This document shows positions 1 through 10,700 of a stretch of DNA of 64,000 nt, in pieces. The notes below the pieces were generated by a model that saw nothing but the letters and a program-made list of their open reading frames with translations, was not told the origin of the DNA and did no database searches. The number at the start of each line of letters is the position of its first letter. Position 1 is the first letter of the stretch. The stretch lies in the NCBI RefSeq assembly GCF_964199755.1, contig NC_133899.1, forward strand, positions 24,531,446-24,595,445, given 5' to 3'. The position numbers were made by a program, and so were the translations under genes. Source of the stretch: Larus michahellis (taxonomy: Eukaryota; Chordata; Aves; Charadriiformes; Laridae).

Positions 1-110
1 TTGCAGTTAATTTACACTTTTTTTCTTTGCTTTGTTGCCATATTTCTGATCGCTTTTTTTTTTTTTCTTTCTGCCTCCTTTTCTTTTTTTTTTCGCCTTG
101 CCATCTACAG

Positions 111-131
111 CCAGGCTATGTAAGAGACTTG
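111..131 (+). CDS. FERMT2: FERMT2 21-nt in-frame cassette microexon (candidate)
   Basis: A very long pyrimidine tract (about 52-104) ends in CTACAG, followed by 21 nt and a consensus donor GTAAGT. The 21 nt read PGYVRDL in phase 0, the phase required by the next exon, which begins on a codon boundary. It would add seven residues just before the F3 segment (around residue 534/535). I recall a human kindlin-2 isoform that is seven residues longer than the 680-aa form, which would fit, but I have not checked it. Confidence 0.72.
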
Positions 132-2928
132 GTAAGTGACAGCAACAATAACATTAAGCTACATTTAAGATAAAACTTAAAATAGTCTAGAACCCCCTTT
201 GGTTTGGAGAGCAGCAATCAAAAGACTAACAAAATCCACACACACACACCCGCCCCGCCCCGACCCCGGAGAAATTTGGGCCCTGTTTGGTTTTTATAAT
301 AGTCCCCAGTGATTTTTATGCTGTGAAACGGGAAATTCTACACCAGAAATTCGTCCCGCCATTTGCTCACGTCCTGCGCCTTAAACCGAATGGGCCCAAG
401 CGGCTCTTTGCCTCCAGACGGCTCAGATCTGTATTTGCTTTTATACGTCTGGAGACACGAAGCCAGAGCAGCTCCACATTTATCAGCGGCGGTGGCAGGC
501 GGGGAGCGCCGGGAGCTGAAATCCATCCTCTCGGGTAGAAACCGCCACTCCTCGGCGTCGTTCGTAACCGCGCTGGCTCCCCAAACGCCTCCCGAGTCGC
601 TCCCCCTTGGCGTGAGGGTCGCGGTGCTGCCCACTGACGAGCCCCCTCCGCCTCGGCCTCACGCCCCCGCTGTGTCTCGCCGCCCGCAGATCACGGCCCG
701 CATCCTGGAAGCCCACCAGAACGTGGCTCAGATGAGCCTCATCGAGGCGAAGATGCGGTTTATTCAAGCCTGGCAGTCGCTGCCCGAGTTCGGCATCACG
801 CATTTCATAGCAAGGTGGGTGGCTCGGCTGGGCAAAAAAGGGGGAATTCCATCAATAAATCACAGGAGTACGTTAAATAACGCAGCGCATCCTGAGCTGC
901 AGGTGTTGCACCCGCGCTGAAATTAAAAGCATTTATTGTATCGGCTTATAAAACCGGTTTTATAAGTTAATGCAGCCGGTGAATTAATAAATAAATTAAA
1001 TAATAAATCAATAAATACATAAATAATCAATTTTATTAATCCCTGGCCGTGTCGCAGGTTCCAGGGGGGCAAGAAGGAGGAGCTGATCGGCATCGCCTAC
1101 AACCGGCTGATCCGGATGGACGCAAGCACGGGCGACGCCGTCAAAACCTGGCGGTTCAGCAACATGAAGCAGTGGAACGTGAACTGGGAGATCAAAATGG
1201 TGAGACGGCGTTCTGCGCCTCGGCCGCTTCCCCTGCTCCTCTTATGCGAGGCGGGCGCTGCTCTCGAGGGGTTGTTGGGTTTTTTTAAGTTGATTTTGTC
1301 GTTCGCCTTTTAAAAAAAGTCGGGTTTTCACAGCACTGTTTTCCCAAGCGTGTCCTGTCTGGCTGCATTACCGCGATTGAGTTTCTCCTCTTCCCTTTTC
1401 CTCCCTCCTTGGAGATGTAGCGGAGCTTGTCCTAACTGCTGCTAGAGTTGAGGATGAACCTTAAAAAGAAGAAAAAAATTAAAAGAAGAATCTTCCTTTA
1501 ACGCATCCGGTTACACACTTAACGCGTAACGATTTTCTCCGGTCTCTGAACACCCCCTCAAAGGCAGCTAAATAAAATCGAACTTGAGACCTGGTGCTCA
1601 GGCTCGATCCTGACCAGCAACACAAACGTGCTGGGTCTTGTCCGTACTAAAATTTGTTTTGTTGGCAGTACAGCTCGTGCTGGACTTGCGTGCAAGTACT
1701 GAAAAGCACCGGCAGACCCTTCGCTGGGCTCCCAGATGGGCTTTTACCCAACTGTTATGTTTGGACGCGCAACGGTTTTTGTGCTGCTTTTCCACACAAC
1801 ACCCCAGGAGAAGTGCCAGGGATCCAGGGGGAGGCAGGGGGGGCCGGCTGTTCTCCTGCGGTTTGCGGCCATTGAGAGTTGCTGGCGAAATCATCCAGCT
1901 TCCCCTCAGCCTCTGAGTCTTTGTTTTGACCCAGTTGCAAGCCCCAATATCCCAATTATTCAGCTGGGATGCTCTGCTGGGAATCCCCCTCCCTCCCGCA
2001 GAGCTGTCGCGGATGGGGGGACAAAAAAAAATAACGGGCATCAATACATCAATAAACAGAGAGTCTGTTCGGTCATGCCAAAACGAGCTCCCCCCCCACC
2101 CCCCCCAGCTCCCGTAAAGCATTTCTACGTCCAAACTCCCACCTGGAATAAACTCGCGGGGAAAACTGGAAGGAAATTCCGGCTCTCAGCAGGTCTGTGC
2201 CCGGGTTCTCTTGTTTCACTTGAAGCGAAGAGGGCGCTGCCACGTGCTCAGCGCCGACGCAGTTATCTCTGAGAATAAAAGGTATAATGATAATTTAAAT
2301 AAATAGGTAGGTAGGTAAGTACACAGGTAGGTAGGTGGATGGGTGGGTGGATGGATAGAAAATTAAAATAATGAAAAGCAATAAAAGGTATTCATCTATC
2401 TAAAAAAATTAAATCGAATAAAAATAAAAGGATAAAAAAGCAAGAAAAGGTATTTATGTGTCTAAAAATATAAATAAAAATAAAACAATAAAAAGGGAAG
2501 AAAAGGTATTTCTGTATCTAAACATTCGAACAACCTGGACATTTGCATCACAGGATACCTCGAGTTGGAAGGGGCCCGTAAGGACCATCGAGTCCAAATC
2601 ATCATTTACCTCCCTGTTTTTCGCTTAGGCAACAAAAAAAGAAGGCATCTGGGTTAAGAGAAAAGAAAACTAAGGCAGAAGGGAAGCGCGTGTGCGGGTG
2701 TGACGCCTCTGGGAAGGCGCCGGCGGAGGTAACCCCTCTGGTTTCGCCCTCCAGGTGACGGTGGAGTTCGCCGACGACGTGCGGGTGTCCTTCATTTGCA
2801 CGGAGGTGGATTGCAAAGTGGTTCACGAGTTCATCGGCGGCTACATCTTCCTGTCGACGCGCGCGAAGGACCAGAACGAGAGTTTAGATGAAGAGATGTT
2901 CTACAAACTGACCAGCGGTTGGGTGTGA
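111..2928 (+). CDS. FERMT2: FERMT2 (kindlin-2), C-terminal exons, partial gene
   Basis: Kindlin-2 is a cytoplasmic FERM-domain adaptor that binds integrin beta tails and activates integrins together with talin at focal adhesions. The three constitutive exons here (690-814, 1058-1199, 2755-2928) join in phase and encode the last 146 residues, which is the F3 (PTB-like) subdomain. They are nearly identical to mammalian kindlin-2 ([14 protein letters not shown], then [18 protein letters not shown], ending KLTSGWV and a stop). Counting back from a 680-residue protein, the integrin-contacting QW pair falls at 614-615, its known position. The ending and the FARFQGGKK-type junction favour kindlin-2 over kindlin-1 or -3. 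A 21-nt cassette exon (111-131) lies upstream. The remaining exons lie left of the window. The exons are GC-rich at third positions, unlike the AT-rich STYX and PSMC6 exons. Confidence 0.97.
690..814 (+). CDS. FERMT2: FERMT2 coding exon (start of the terminal F3 segment)
   Basis: Acceptor CCCGCAG ends at 689 and donor GTGGGT begins at 815. The exon has 41 codons plus two bases, from [10 protein letters not shown] to GITHFIA. The split Arg codon (AG|G) is completed by the next exon. Confidence 0.95.
972..1032. repeat. AT-rich simple sequence (AATAAATAAATTA-like)
   Basis: Low-complexity A/T run between two FERMT2 exons. It ends 25 nt before the exon at 1058, so it occupies the branch-point side of that short intron. 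Confidence 0.8.
1058..1199 (+). CDS. FERMT2: FERMT2 coding exon with integrin-contacting QW motif
   Basis: Acceptor GTCGCAG ends at 1057 and donor GTGAGA begins at 1200. One base completes Arg, then 47 codons run from FQGGKKEEL to NWEIKM. The exon contains MKQWNVNW, whose Q-W pair is essential for integrin beta-tail binding in kindlin-2. Confidence 0.96.
2303..2360. repeat. TAGG/GGAT/GGGT microsatellite
   Basis: Degenerate 4-bp repeats (GTAG, then GGAT/GGGT) in the last FERMT2 intron. This is the same GGAT motif family that expands to 0.8 kb at 6,906. Confidence 0.8.
2380..2525. repeat. Short tandem repeat, ~60-bp period, AT-rich
   Basis: The block AAAAGGTATT followed by a TCTAAA-like motif recurs at about 2383, 2445 and 2501 with A/T-rich filler between. 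It lies inside the last FERMT2 intron. Confidence 0.65.
2548..2612 (-). mobile_element. CR1 LINE 3'-end fragment
   Basis: The stretch from ATCACAGGATACC through GTTGGAAGGGGCCC to ATCGAGTCCAA resembles the reverse complement of an avian CR1 3' end. It is short and diverged, and lies in the last FERMT2 intron. Confidence 0.6.
2755..2928 (+). CDS. FERMT2: FERMT2 last coding exon
   Basis: Acceptor CCTCCAG ends at 2754. The 57 codons from [10 protein letters not shown] to KLTSGWV are followed by TGA at 2926-2928. The exon completes the PTB-like F3 fold. Confidence 0.97.
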   Translation: MTVEFADDVRVSFICTEVDCKVVHEFIGGYIFLSTRAKDQNESLDEEMFYKLTSGWV

Positions 2929-4165
2929 GTCCCACCTACTCTGCACCGAGAGGAAACCCCGTGGCCATATTAATATTTAACTTTAAAAAGCTGTTCTTTG
3001 AAATATGCTGCTTAATAAAGTAAGCTTGAAATGTATCTTTTTTTTTTTTTTTTTAATCATGAAAATTTTTGCATTACCAGACCAGTTAATCTGTGTGCAC
3101 TAATGAGCACTTCTGTTAATTTGCTATAACGAGACCGTGCCTGGGCCAGGCGATCCTGCCGCTGGCTTTTAGATGCAGAATCTGACAGGCGGAGCAGGAT
3201 AAGATTTGACTGACTTTAAAATAGCCAATTTTTTAAGAGAACTCTAAGCCATCTTCTCGTAAAGCCATCCGGGGCTTAACCTATATGAAGTCTATTTATC
3301 ATGTTTAATGCATGAGTGTTTTCTTTCTTTTTTTTTTTTTTGGCGGTGTTTTTTTTTTGTTTTGTTTTTTTTTTTTGAATTCTGTACATTTGACCTTTTT
3401 CGAAGTCGTCCTTCCCATAAATAGAATTTCCATCTCTCCTTTCACACTACACGCACCGGGACTGCTCCAGGTGCCTGACATGCCTTGGGAGATAGTCGCG
3501 TGTGGCCTCGAAGATGATCTTCTGTTAGTCTGTTATAGCTTGGTTTTATTTGTTAACTTGCCTTTTGATAATCATTTATATTGTCTTTTTTTTTTTTTTA
3601 AATTTTATTTTATTTTTACACCGTATTGTATTACGACACTTTTAGTATTCACCAGCATAGTCACTGTTCTGCCTATGATATGCAAACTTTTTCATTACAA
3701 TATGAAGTAAAGGTCTATGAAGTATAGGTTTTGTGTAACTAATGTAAAAAACACAAATTTTATAAAATTGTACAGTTTTTTTAACTAGTCTCACAAGCCA
3801 GCTAGAATATTGCATAGATCGGGTGTATCAGCATTAACTATATTATGCCTGTAAGGGGGACGGGGAGTAACCAAGAAACACAAAAAAAAAAAAAACAAAC
3901 TCCGAAAAACCCCAATTTCAGTCCAGTAAATTTTTCTCTAAGTTAAGTGGGATCTCAGAGCTGCGCCACAACACCCTCCATAACTGATACCTGGGGCCAG
4001 GACCTCCCCGTTCGTTAAGCCAGCGCAGCGTTAACGCTAACGAGGAGCGATGTCCTGCCCCACCTAATGCCGGGGAATAACCAGTGTTGCGTTCCTGTAG
4101 TCTGTGGTTTCAAGACTATGTACAAATGCATTTTATTTTAAATAAAAGTCAAATCTTTTATTTAA
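2929..4165 (+). other. FERMT2: FERMT2 3' untranslated region
   Basis: Runs from the stop codon to the poly(A) signal at 4141-4146. It is AT-rich with several T runs (3032-3053, 3328-3376, 3586-3600), unlike the GC-rich DNA after 4,170. An earlier AATAAA at about 3013 could give a shorter transcript. Confidence 0.75.
4141..4146 (+). terminator. FERMT2: FERMT2 poly(A) signal
   Basis: AATAAA about 1.2 kb after the stop, followed by a T-rich segment. Base composition changes sharply about 30 nt later, consistent with the transcript end. Confidence 0.7.
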
Positions 4166-4402
4166 TATTCAGCCGCCGCTCCTGGTTTTTGTGGCTCAAC
4201 TGCGCGGCTCCCGTTGGGCACAACTGCCCCGTGCCTCCGCGCCAGCCCCTGGTGTTCCCTCCTGCTGCTTTATCCTGAGTTTGCCAAAATAAAATACCAC
4301 CAAAAAGTAAAGCAGAACAGAGGGATGGGGCAGGAGAGTCCAAGGCGGAGCTTTGGCCCCCGTCCCTGGCCAGGCAGGTAGTGGGGAAGCAGCCTCAGGG
4401 GT

Positions 4403-4690
4403 GCGGGGAAGGACGCTGCCCGGGATGCAGGGAAGGATGCTGCCCGGGACACGGGGAAGGATGCTGCCTGGGATGTGGGGAAGGATGCTGCTCAGGATGC
4501 GGGGAAGGATGCTGCCCAGGATACGGGGAAGGATGTTGTCCAGGATGCGGGGAAGGATGCTGCCCAGGACACGGGGAAGGATGCTGCCTGGGATGTGGGG
4601 AAGGATGCTGCCTGGGATGTGGGGAAGGATGCTGCTCAGGACGCAGGGAAGGATGCTGGCCGGGATGCAGGGAAGGATGCTGCCTGGGAT
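4403..4690. repeat. 24-bp minisatellite, 12 units
   Basis: Twelve consecutive 24-bp units of the form GNGGGGAAGGATGCTGCC(T/C)(G/A)GGAT stay in perfect 24-nt register with a few substitutions. A diverged partial unit may precede it at about 4381. Because 24 is a multiple of three, several reading frames stay open. Those frames show only an 8-residue echo of the repeat and do not look like a gene. Confidence 0.95.
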
Positions 4691-6905
4691 GCAGTACCCT
4701 GCCGGCACCTCATTTGAAGGCTGCTGTGTAAAACAGCCTCGGCACAGTGGGGAGTAGGAAAATCGATCTATTTGCAAACCAGGCTTAAAAGGCTGTATTT
4801 CAGCCTTTTGATCAGCAGCGAAATGAAATCGGGTTGGTCTCCAGGGAGGCCCCTTGACCCCGTGGAGCGGGGATCTGGCAGGTGGCAGAGATGCTGAGGC
4901 CATCGGGATGTTCCCAGGAAGCGATGCCGATGACGGATTCATCCACCCACTCGGCACAATCCCACTGCCCAAAAATGCTCCGAGAGTGGGGTCTGGTCCA
5001 GCTCCCGGCTTCAGGTTATCCCGTCCTGATATGGCACAGCCGCAGTGGGGCCGGAGAGGGGTCGAGGAGGAGAAAGGGGTGCCAGAGGATGACGGCTGCT
5101 CACCTGCGCCTCCATGTCCAGGAGGACTGAGAGGGGCAGGTGACGGCAATGCCTGCAGCATCTTCCCGGGCGTGAGCTGAATTTACTCCTTGCAGGTTGG
5201 TGCTCAGAGGAAATCATGCGTTTCCCCCTCATTTCTGCCGCAATCCGCTGGTTTTTTTTTTTTTTTTTTTTGCACCACGTGCTTTTGGATGTTCCATAAA
5301 AGCGAGGGGAAGGAGGGGGCCAGGAGATTCCTCCCGCTCCCACCACAAGCGGGACGGCGGCCAGGGCAGAGGTGTGCTCGGGATGTGACGGGGATGCTCC
5401 CAACCCTGCCCCACGCCCGCGGGTTTGTTTTTTTGGGTGCTGGCAGGTCCCGGCTGCCCAGCAAGTCCAGACAGCCCCAGGAGGCAGGGAATGGGATTTT
5501 GGCTGGATGCAGGAGCGGGCGAGGCATGGCAATGAAACCCTGCCCAACCTGGAATTAACACCCAAGCTGGGCGTGGGAGGGGGAGGGCTCCCTGAAAAAT
5601 GTTTTACCTTCTATTTCATGGCCTGAAGTTATGCGGGATGGGGGAGAGGAAAGGTCGGGGGGGAGAAGCTGGCATGTCCCACCCAGCATCCATCCATCCA
5701 TCCCTCCATCCCTCCATCCATCCCCAGCCCCCTCTGCGGGGCTGCGCTGAATCGGGGCCTGAATTTGCGGCTGATACGCCAGGAAACGCTGAGCAGAAAA
5801 GCAGAGGAGGTCGGAGAAGGGGCATGGGAAGGCAGAGGCTGTTTTCCCACCGCATCCCTTCCCCGGGTGGCCGCCCCGCCTCGGTGACAGGAGCCGGGAG
5901 AAGCTGGGTGGGAAGCGGGGAGCGGCGACGGGGCTTGCAGGAGGCTGGGAAGCAGCGAAGGGGTCACAGGGGGGCGGTTCGAGGGCATCCAGAGGAGTCT
6001 GCCGAGTTTTCTAGGAGTCTTTCCTTTCTCCTTGGGTGAAAAGATGCAACCGAAAATGGGCTGTGGGAGCAGAGGGAGGAGGGAGATTAAAAAAATAAAA
6101 ATAAAAATCTGTGGTTTACCTGAAGTCTGGAGAAAGCCCAGCTAAAATAGAGCATGAAGCTCAAGCTCAAGCGCCGGGGCTGGCCGGCACGGACGGAGGC
6201 CGGGGGGTGAGGAGGGAGCAGGAGGAACGCGTTGGAAGATGTTTTGGGGAGGGAGGTGGTGAGAGCTGGAGCCCACGGGAGGGGACGAAGGAGCCACCCG
6301 GGGACAGGGGGCCGGGACAAGGACGGAAGCTGAGGCCACCCCCAGGAGCCATCAGACAGCGCTGGTGGGGTGACGCCGAGTCCAACGGTAACCAGGATGC
6401 GGTGGGGCCACGGGGTTTCCGGCCATGTGCTGGCGAGGGGTGTCGGGGACCGGGTGGGTGGGTTTGGGGGTGTTTGGGCTTTAAAGCCACCCACGGAGGA
6501 TGAGGAGGGTCTCGGCGAGCCCAGGCTCCCACGCCACCCCCACCCCGCTTCCCGCAGCACCGGCGCTGAAGGGAGATGCGGAGGTTTGTTCTGCTGACGC
6601 AGGGAAAGTTTCAGGGTAACTAAAATGAAGTAAACCGACTTCAAAACAAAACCAAAACCAAAGGAAAACCCAGCCCATGGGTGTCCTGGGGTGGCCCAGC
6701 CTCGGGGAGGAAGGGCAGTAGCCGGCTGGCATCCATGAACTGGTGGCTGGGGGGTGGTGGGGTGGGGGCATTCTCTGCAATTACTTTGATAAGCACATGA
6801 TGGGGAGGGAGGCTCAGAGCCAATGGGGCTGCTTAAGCCCCAGTTTAACCAAAACAAGTGGCAGAGGTGCCTGGAGATGGGATTATTCCAGCCCCGTGAC
6901 AGCAG
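4691..6905. other. Intergenic GC-rich DNA, no gene seen
   Basis: Open frames here follow from high G+C and lack recognisable protein, phase-consistent splice structure or homology. It contains a T run (5253-5271) and a small ATCC repeat (5687-5727). Confidence 0.6.
5687..5727. repeat. ATCC/CTCC microsatellite
   Basis: About ten ATCC or CTCC tetramers in a row. This is the reverse complement of the GGAT/GGAG motif found at 6,906. Confidence 0.85.
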
Positions 6906-7703
6906 GAAGGGGGGGGGGTGGGTGGATGGGTGGATGGATGGAGGGAGGGATGGAGGGATGGAGGGAGGGATGGATGGCAGGGGGATGGATGGAGGGAGGG
7001 ATGGATGGATGGATGGAGGGAGGGAGGGAGGGAAGGATGGATGGAGGGATGGAGGGAAGGATGGATGGAGGGATGGAGGGAAGGATGGATGGAGGGATGG
7101 CGGGGGGATGGATGGATGGAGAGATGGATGGAGGGAGGGAGGGAGGGATGGATGGATGGAGGGAGGGAAGGATGGATGGAGGGATGGATGGATGGACAGA
7201 TGGATGGATGGAGGGAGGGAGGAAGGGAGGGAGGGATGGTGGGATGGATGGAGGGAGGGAGGGATGGTGGGGGGGAGGGAGGGATGGAGGGATGAATGGA
7301 TGGATGGAGGGAGGGAAGGATGGAGGGAGGGAGGGATGGACGGATGGAGGGAGGGAAGGATGGATGGACAGATGGATGGATGGACAGATGGATGGATGGA
7401 GGGAGGGAGGGAGGGAGGGAGGGATGGATGGCGGGGGGATGGATGGATGGAGGGATGGATGGTGGGGGGGAGGGAGGGATGGAGGGATGGATGGATGGGT
7501 GGATGGAGGGAAGGATGGAGGGAGGGATGGATGGATGGAGGGAGGGAAGGAAGGATGGAGGGAGGGATGGATGGAGGGAGGGAGGGAGGGAAGGATGGAT
7601 GGAGGGATGGATGGATGGATGGCAGGAGGATGGATGGAGGGAGAGAGGGAGGGATGGAGGGAGAGAGGGAGGGGTGGATGGATGGAGGGAGGGAGGGATG
7701 GAG
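6906..7703. repeat. GGAT/GGAG satellite-like array, ~0.8 kb
   Basis: Nearly 800 bp of tetramers GGAT and GGAG in mixed order, with occasional interruptions (GGCA, GGACA, GGGG). Cytosine is almost absent on the + strand. Several stretches hold four or more GGG runs separated by one base (for example about 7018-7032 and 7399-7424), the pattern that can form G-quadruplexes. All frames stay open through the array, giving spurious proteins of about 300 residues rich in Met-Asp-Gly-Trp-Arg-Glu or Pro-Ser-Ile-His. Confidence 0.96.
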
Positions 7704-10700
7704 AATGCTCCTCTCCTGACCCTCCTGTAGGAGCTTGAGCGGGGCGGGGGGAAGGGAAAAAAAAATAAATCACTTCACCGAATGGTACCGATGCAAACCA
7801 GCTGCCGGGATGAAAAAAACGCTTGGCTTCGTGTCCGCGGGGGGATCCAGTGCCCGTCTGAGCGAGGTGTCGGCAGGGGGTGTCACCTGGGGTTCCTACG
7901 GCTTCTACAGCCCCAAGTAATTCAAGGCCATGCAGGTGAGCGAGTCACAGGGCGGTTTTACAGCCGGAACGGCAGTGGTGTTGTACGGGGGGAGGGACTC
8001 ACAGACCCATGGAAAAAAGAAATATCTCCCAAACGGAGGGGGCGGGGCGTGAGACCTGCACATCCCACGGCTGTGAATTGATGGGAAGGGGACATTTGGG
8101 GAAGCCGTTGGGTTGGGGGGAGGGTAATAAGACAAAAAGACCCCAAATAGGGTCGCCGCCTGTGATGGGGACCCGCGGGAGCAGGGGGCGGGTTTCCAAG
8201 GGGGGGTGTGTGGGGTGGGGGGTAAAGCCGTGTCCCATGGGATGGCCACCCCGGGGCAGCGGGGCTTTCCTGCGGCCGGCAGGGGCTGAAGAAAGCTCAT
8301 CAAATTAATGCATAGTAAAACCAAGCTGGATGAGTCATTTCAGCGTCTTGGGCCCTGCAGGAAGCGCCTTGGGGAATTTCCAGTTTTCGGGCTGGGAAGG
8401 GGCTCCGGGCAGGGGGCCAGCGCCAGCTCCCTGGCACCAGCCGGGTGCAAAGGCATTCCCAAATTCCTGGCGCTCACATCCCGGAGGGGATGCGGGCACC
8501 TTCCCCTGCCTCCTCCGGCCTCTCCAAACCCATCTTTCACCCTGACCTTCCCCGTGGGCTGCGTGAGCCGATGGACAGGAGCCCTGGGCAACCCTGAGGG
8601 CTCCCTGGGCCACTGGGGATTTAGCCGGTGGCGAGCAGGGATGCAGGAAAGCCAGACCAGGTATCACCAGCGCCAGCCAGGATCCGGCCCAGAGACACAA
8701 CCACATGCAGATGCGAGTTGCCGGCTGGGGTCCAGCTGCCGAGAAGCCCTTCCCGGGTGTATTATCCCCCATCTCCGGCGCAGGGAAGGAAGATGAAGAG
8801 CCAAAGCCTGTTGGCGGCGGCACCATCCCGGCCGGCAGGAGCGGTTTCATCAGGCTAATTAAATCCGGACTGATGGGTGACCACGCTCGCACGGCTCAAG
8901 ACCTTTCTGGAAACCAGTGCTGGGTTTTTTTATTCGTTTGCTTTGAGTAGCCTAAAAGCACCATGGGCTTTTATTTGTGGCACCGAGGCACTAAAGAGAT
9001 AAAAGATCTATAAATATCTGCTGGATGTTATAGATTTAAAAAAAAAAAAAAAAAGCAACAAAAACAAACCACAAGCGCTTTCCATCTCACATCTTTTCCT
9101 GTAAGCACCAGCGCGGTGCTGTGGTCCAGGCAGCCCGTTCCGATTGGCATCCCAGCCTTCCCTTTGAAATCCCCTGCATCCCTCCAGCTGTTCCACATAT
9201 TTCAGGCTTGAGTCTCTCCCCCCCCTCCACCCCTCCCCACCTCCCAGAAACTGCTCCTTCGGGTTTCTCTTAAGCTCCCCCGTCTGGTTTCCGTAACTGC
9301 AGAAGGCACACGGGGACTTTTTCCCCAGGGTGTTCCGGAGGCCGGGGGTCTGCGATGCTCCAGGGATGTGAAACGAACCTTCCCCACGCTGGGGAGCTGA
9401 AAACTCCCCACGTGGGGAGGGAGACGATGGGAAACACCTGTTTAAGAAGAATTAAAAAAAAAAAAACCAACATGGCAAATTCACCCCCCAAAAAGCTGGG
9501 GCAGGGGGAGCTTACATGGGATTGATTTTATCTGATCCATGTAAGAGGCTGCAGCGTTTGCACTTCGAGGGGTGGGGGGGGGACAAGGTTTCTTTTTTTA
9601 GCTTGACACGGGAGCATCGAAATATTTCCCTCGAGTCCGAGTGACTCAGAAAGGCCAACCCCGTATTTTAAAGCGACTCAAAGACGCGAGAACCTGTTCA
9701 GACACTGAAGTCATTCCGGGAAGTTTTCCCTTTCATCCATAGTTAAGACAAAGACCTGGAAACGCAGCTCCCCGGCGCCGCCGGCTCCCGGTGAAGCCGC
9801 AGATCCTGGTGGGAATCCTCCAGCTGGAGGACTCCCACTCCCCCTCCGCTGAGAAATCAGCAGTTTGAGCAAATAAAGCATTTGCTCTGGGGTTTTTGTT
9901 TTTGGGTTTTTTTTTCTTTTTGGCTTTTGTTCAGCAGCTGGTCAGCCCCTGACGAGCAAACCGGGCTTTGATTTCCTGCCGGGAAAGGGGGTGTAAAACA
10001 AATGGGAGAGGATCTGGGTTAGAAATTTGACTCACGCCAGCAATCCCGGCTGGGAATTGCTCCTCTTCGACCCTGGCCCCAGGGATGTGTCCCAGAGGGA
10101 GGAATCGGATCCGCTCCGGGGCGAGAATAAGGGTCCCCAGGGGAATTGCGGTGGTGGCTGGGGAAAGTGAAGCCCCTCGGCCCCAGCCTGCCCGGGGAGA
10201 GGCACCGGTTCTCCAAACCGGGCTGGCCGGGTGGGACAACAGCAGCTCTGTTGTTCCTGATGTGCAATTCCTTAATCCCAAGGCAAAGCAGCATGGCTGC
10301 TGAGCTCTGCCCGGCTGGCCCAGCGGCAGGAGAGGAGGAGCTGGTCCCCCGCAGAAGAAGCCCCACTAAGTCCTGCTGACCCCTCTCACCGCCACAGTTC
10401 CAGCTGGCTCTGCTCGCCCCGGGCAGAGGGACAAGCCCAGCTCCCAGCCACCTCCATGTCCCCCCCCCGCCAGCCACCTCCCCTGGGCTCCTCTCAGGGC
10501 TCCTGCACTCCCCCATGTTGAGCATCCCAAACGCAACTCACCAGTCCAAGTGAGGGCTTGACCTGCCGGAGAGCAGATTTCAGCAGGAGGGCGAACAAAG
10601 AGTTGCTCTTTGCTCTCGGTGAACCTCGAGGAAAGAGTTTTGGGTGCTTCGCTTTCGCCCTGACGAGGCAGCAAGGGTGAGGAGGGCTCTCAGGAATGGC

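Noticed and set aside
4196-5161. 321-residue - strand frame with 8-residue repeats
   Set aside because: Fully explained by the 24-bp minisatellite, whose unit is a multiple of three. The flanks are low-complexity and unlike any protein family I know.
6743-7773. Open frames of about 300 residues on both strands through the GGAT array
   Set aside because: They are translations of a tetramer repeat: no codon structure, no splice context, and the same repeat is open in several frames at once.
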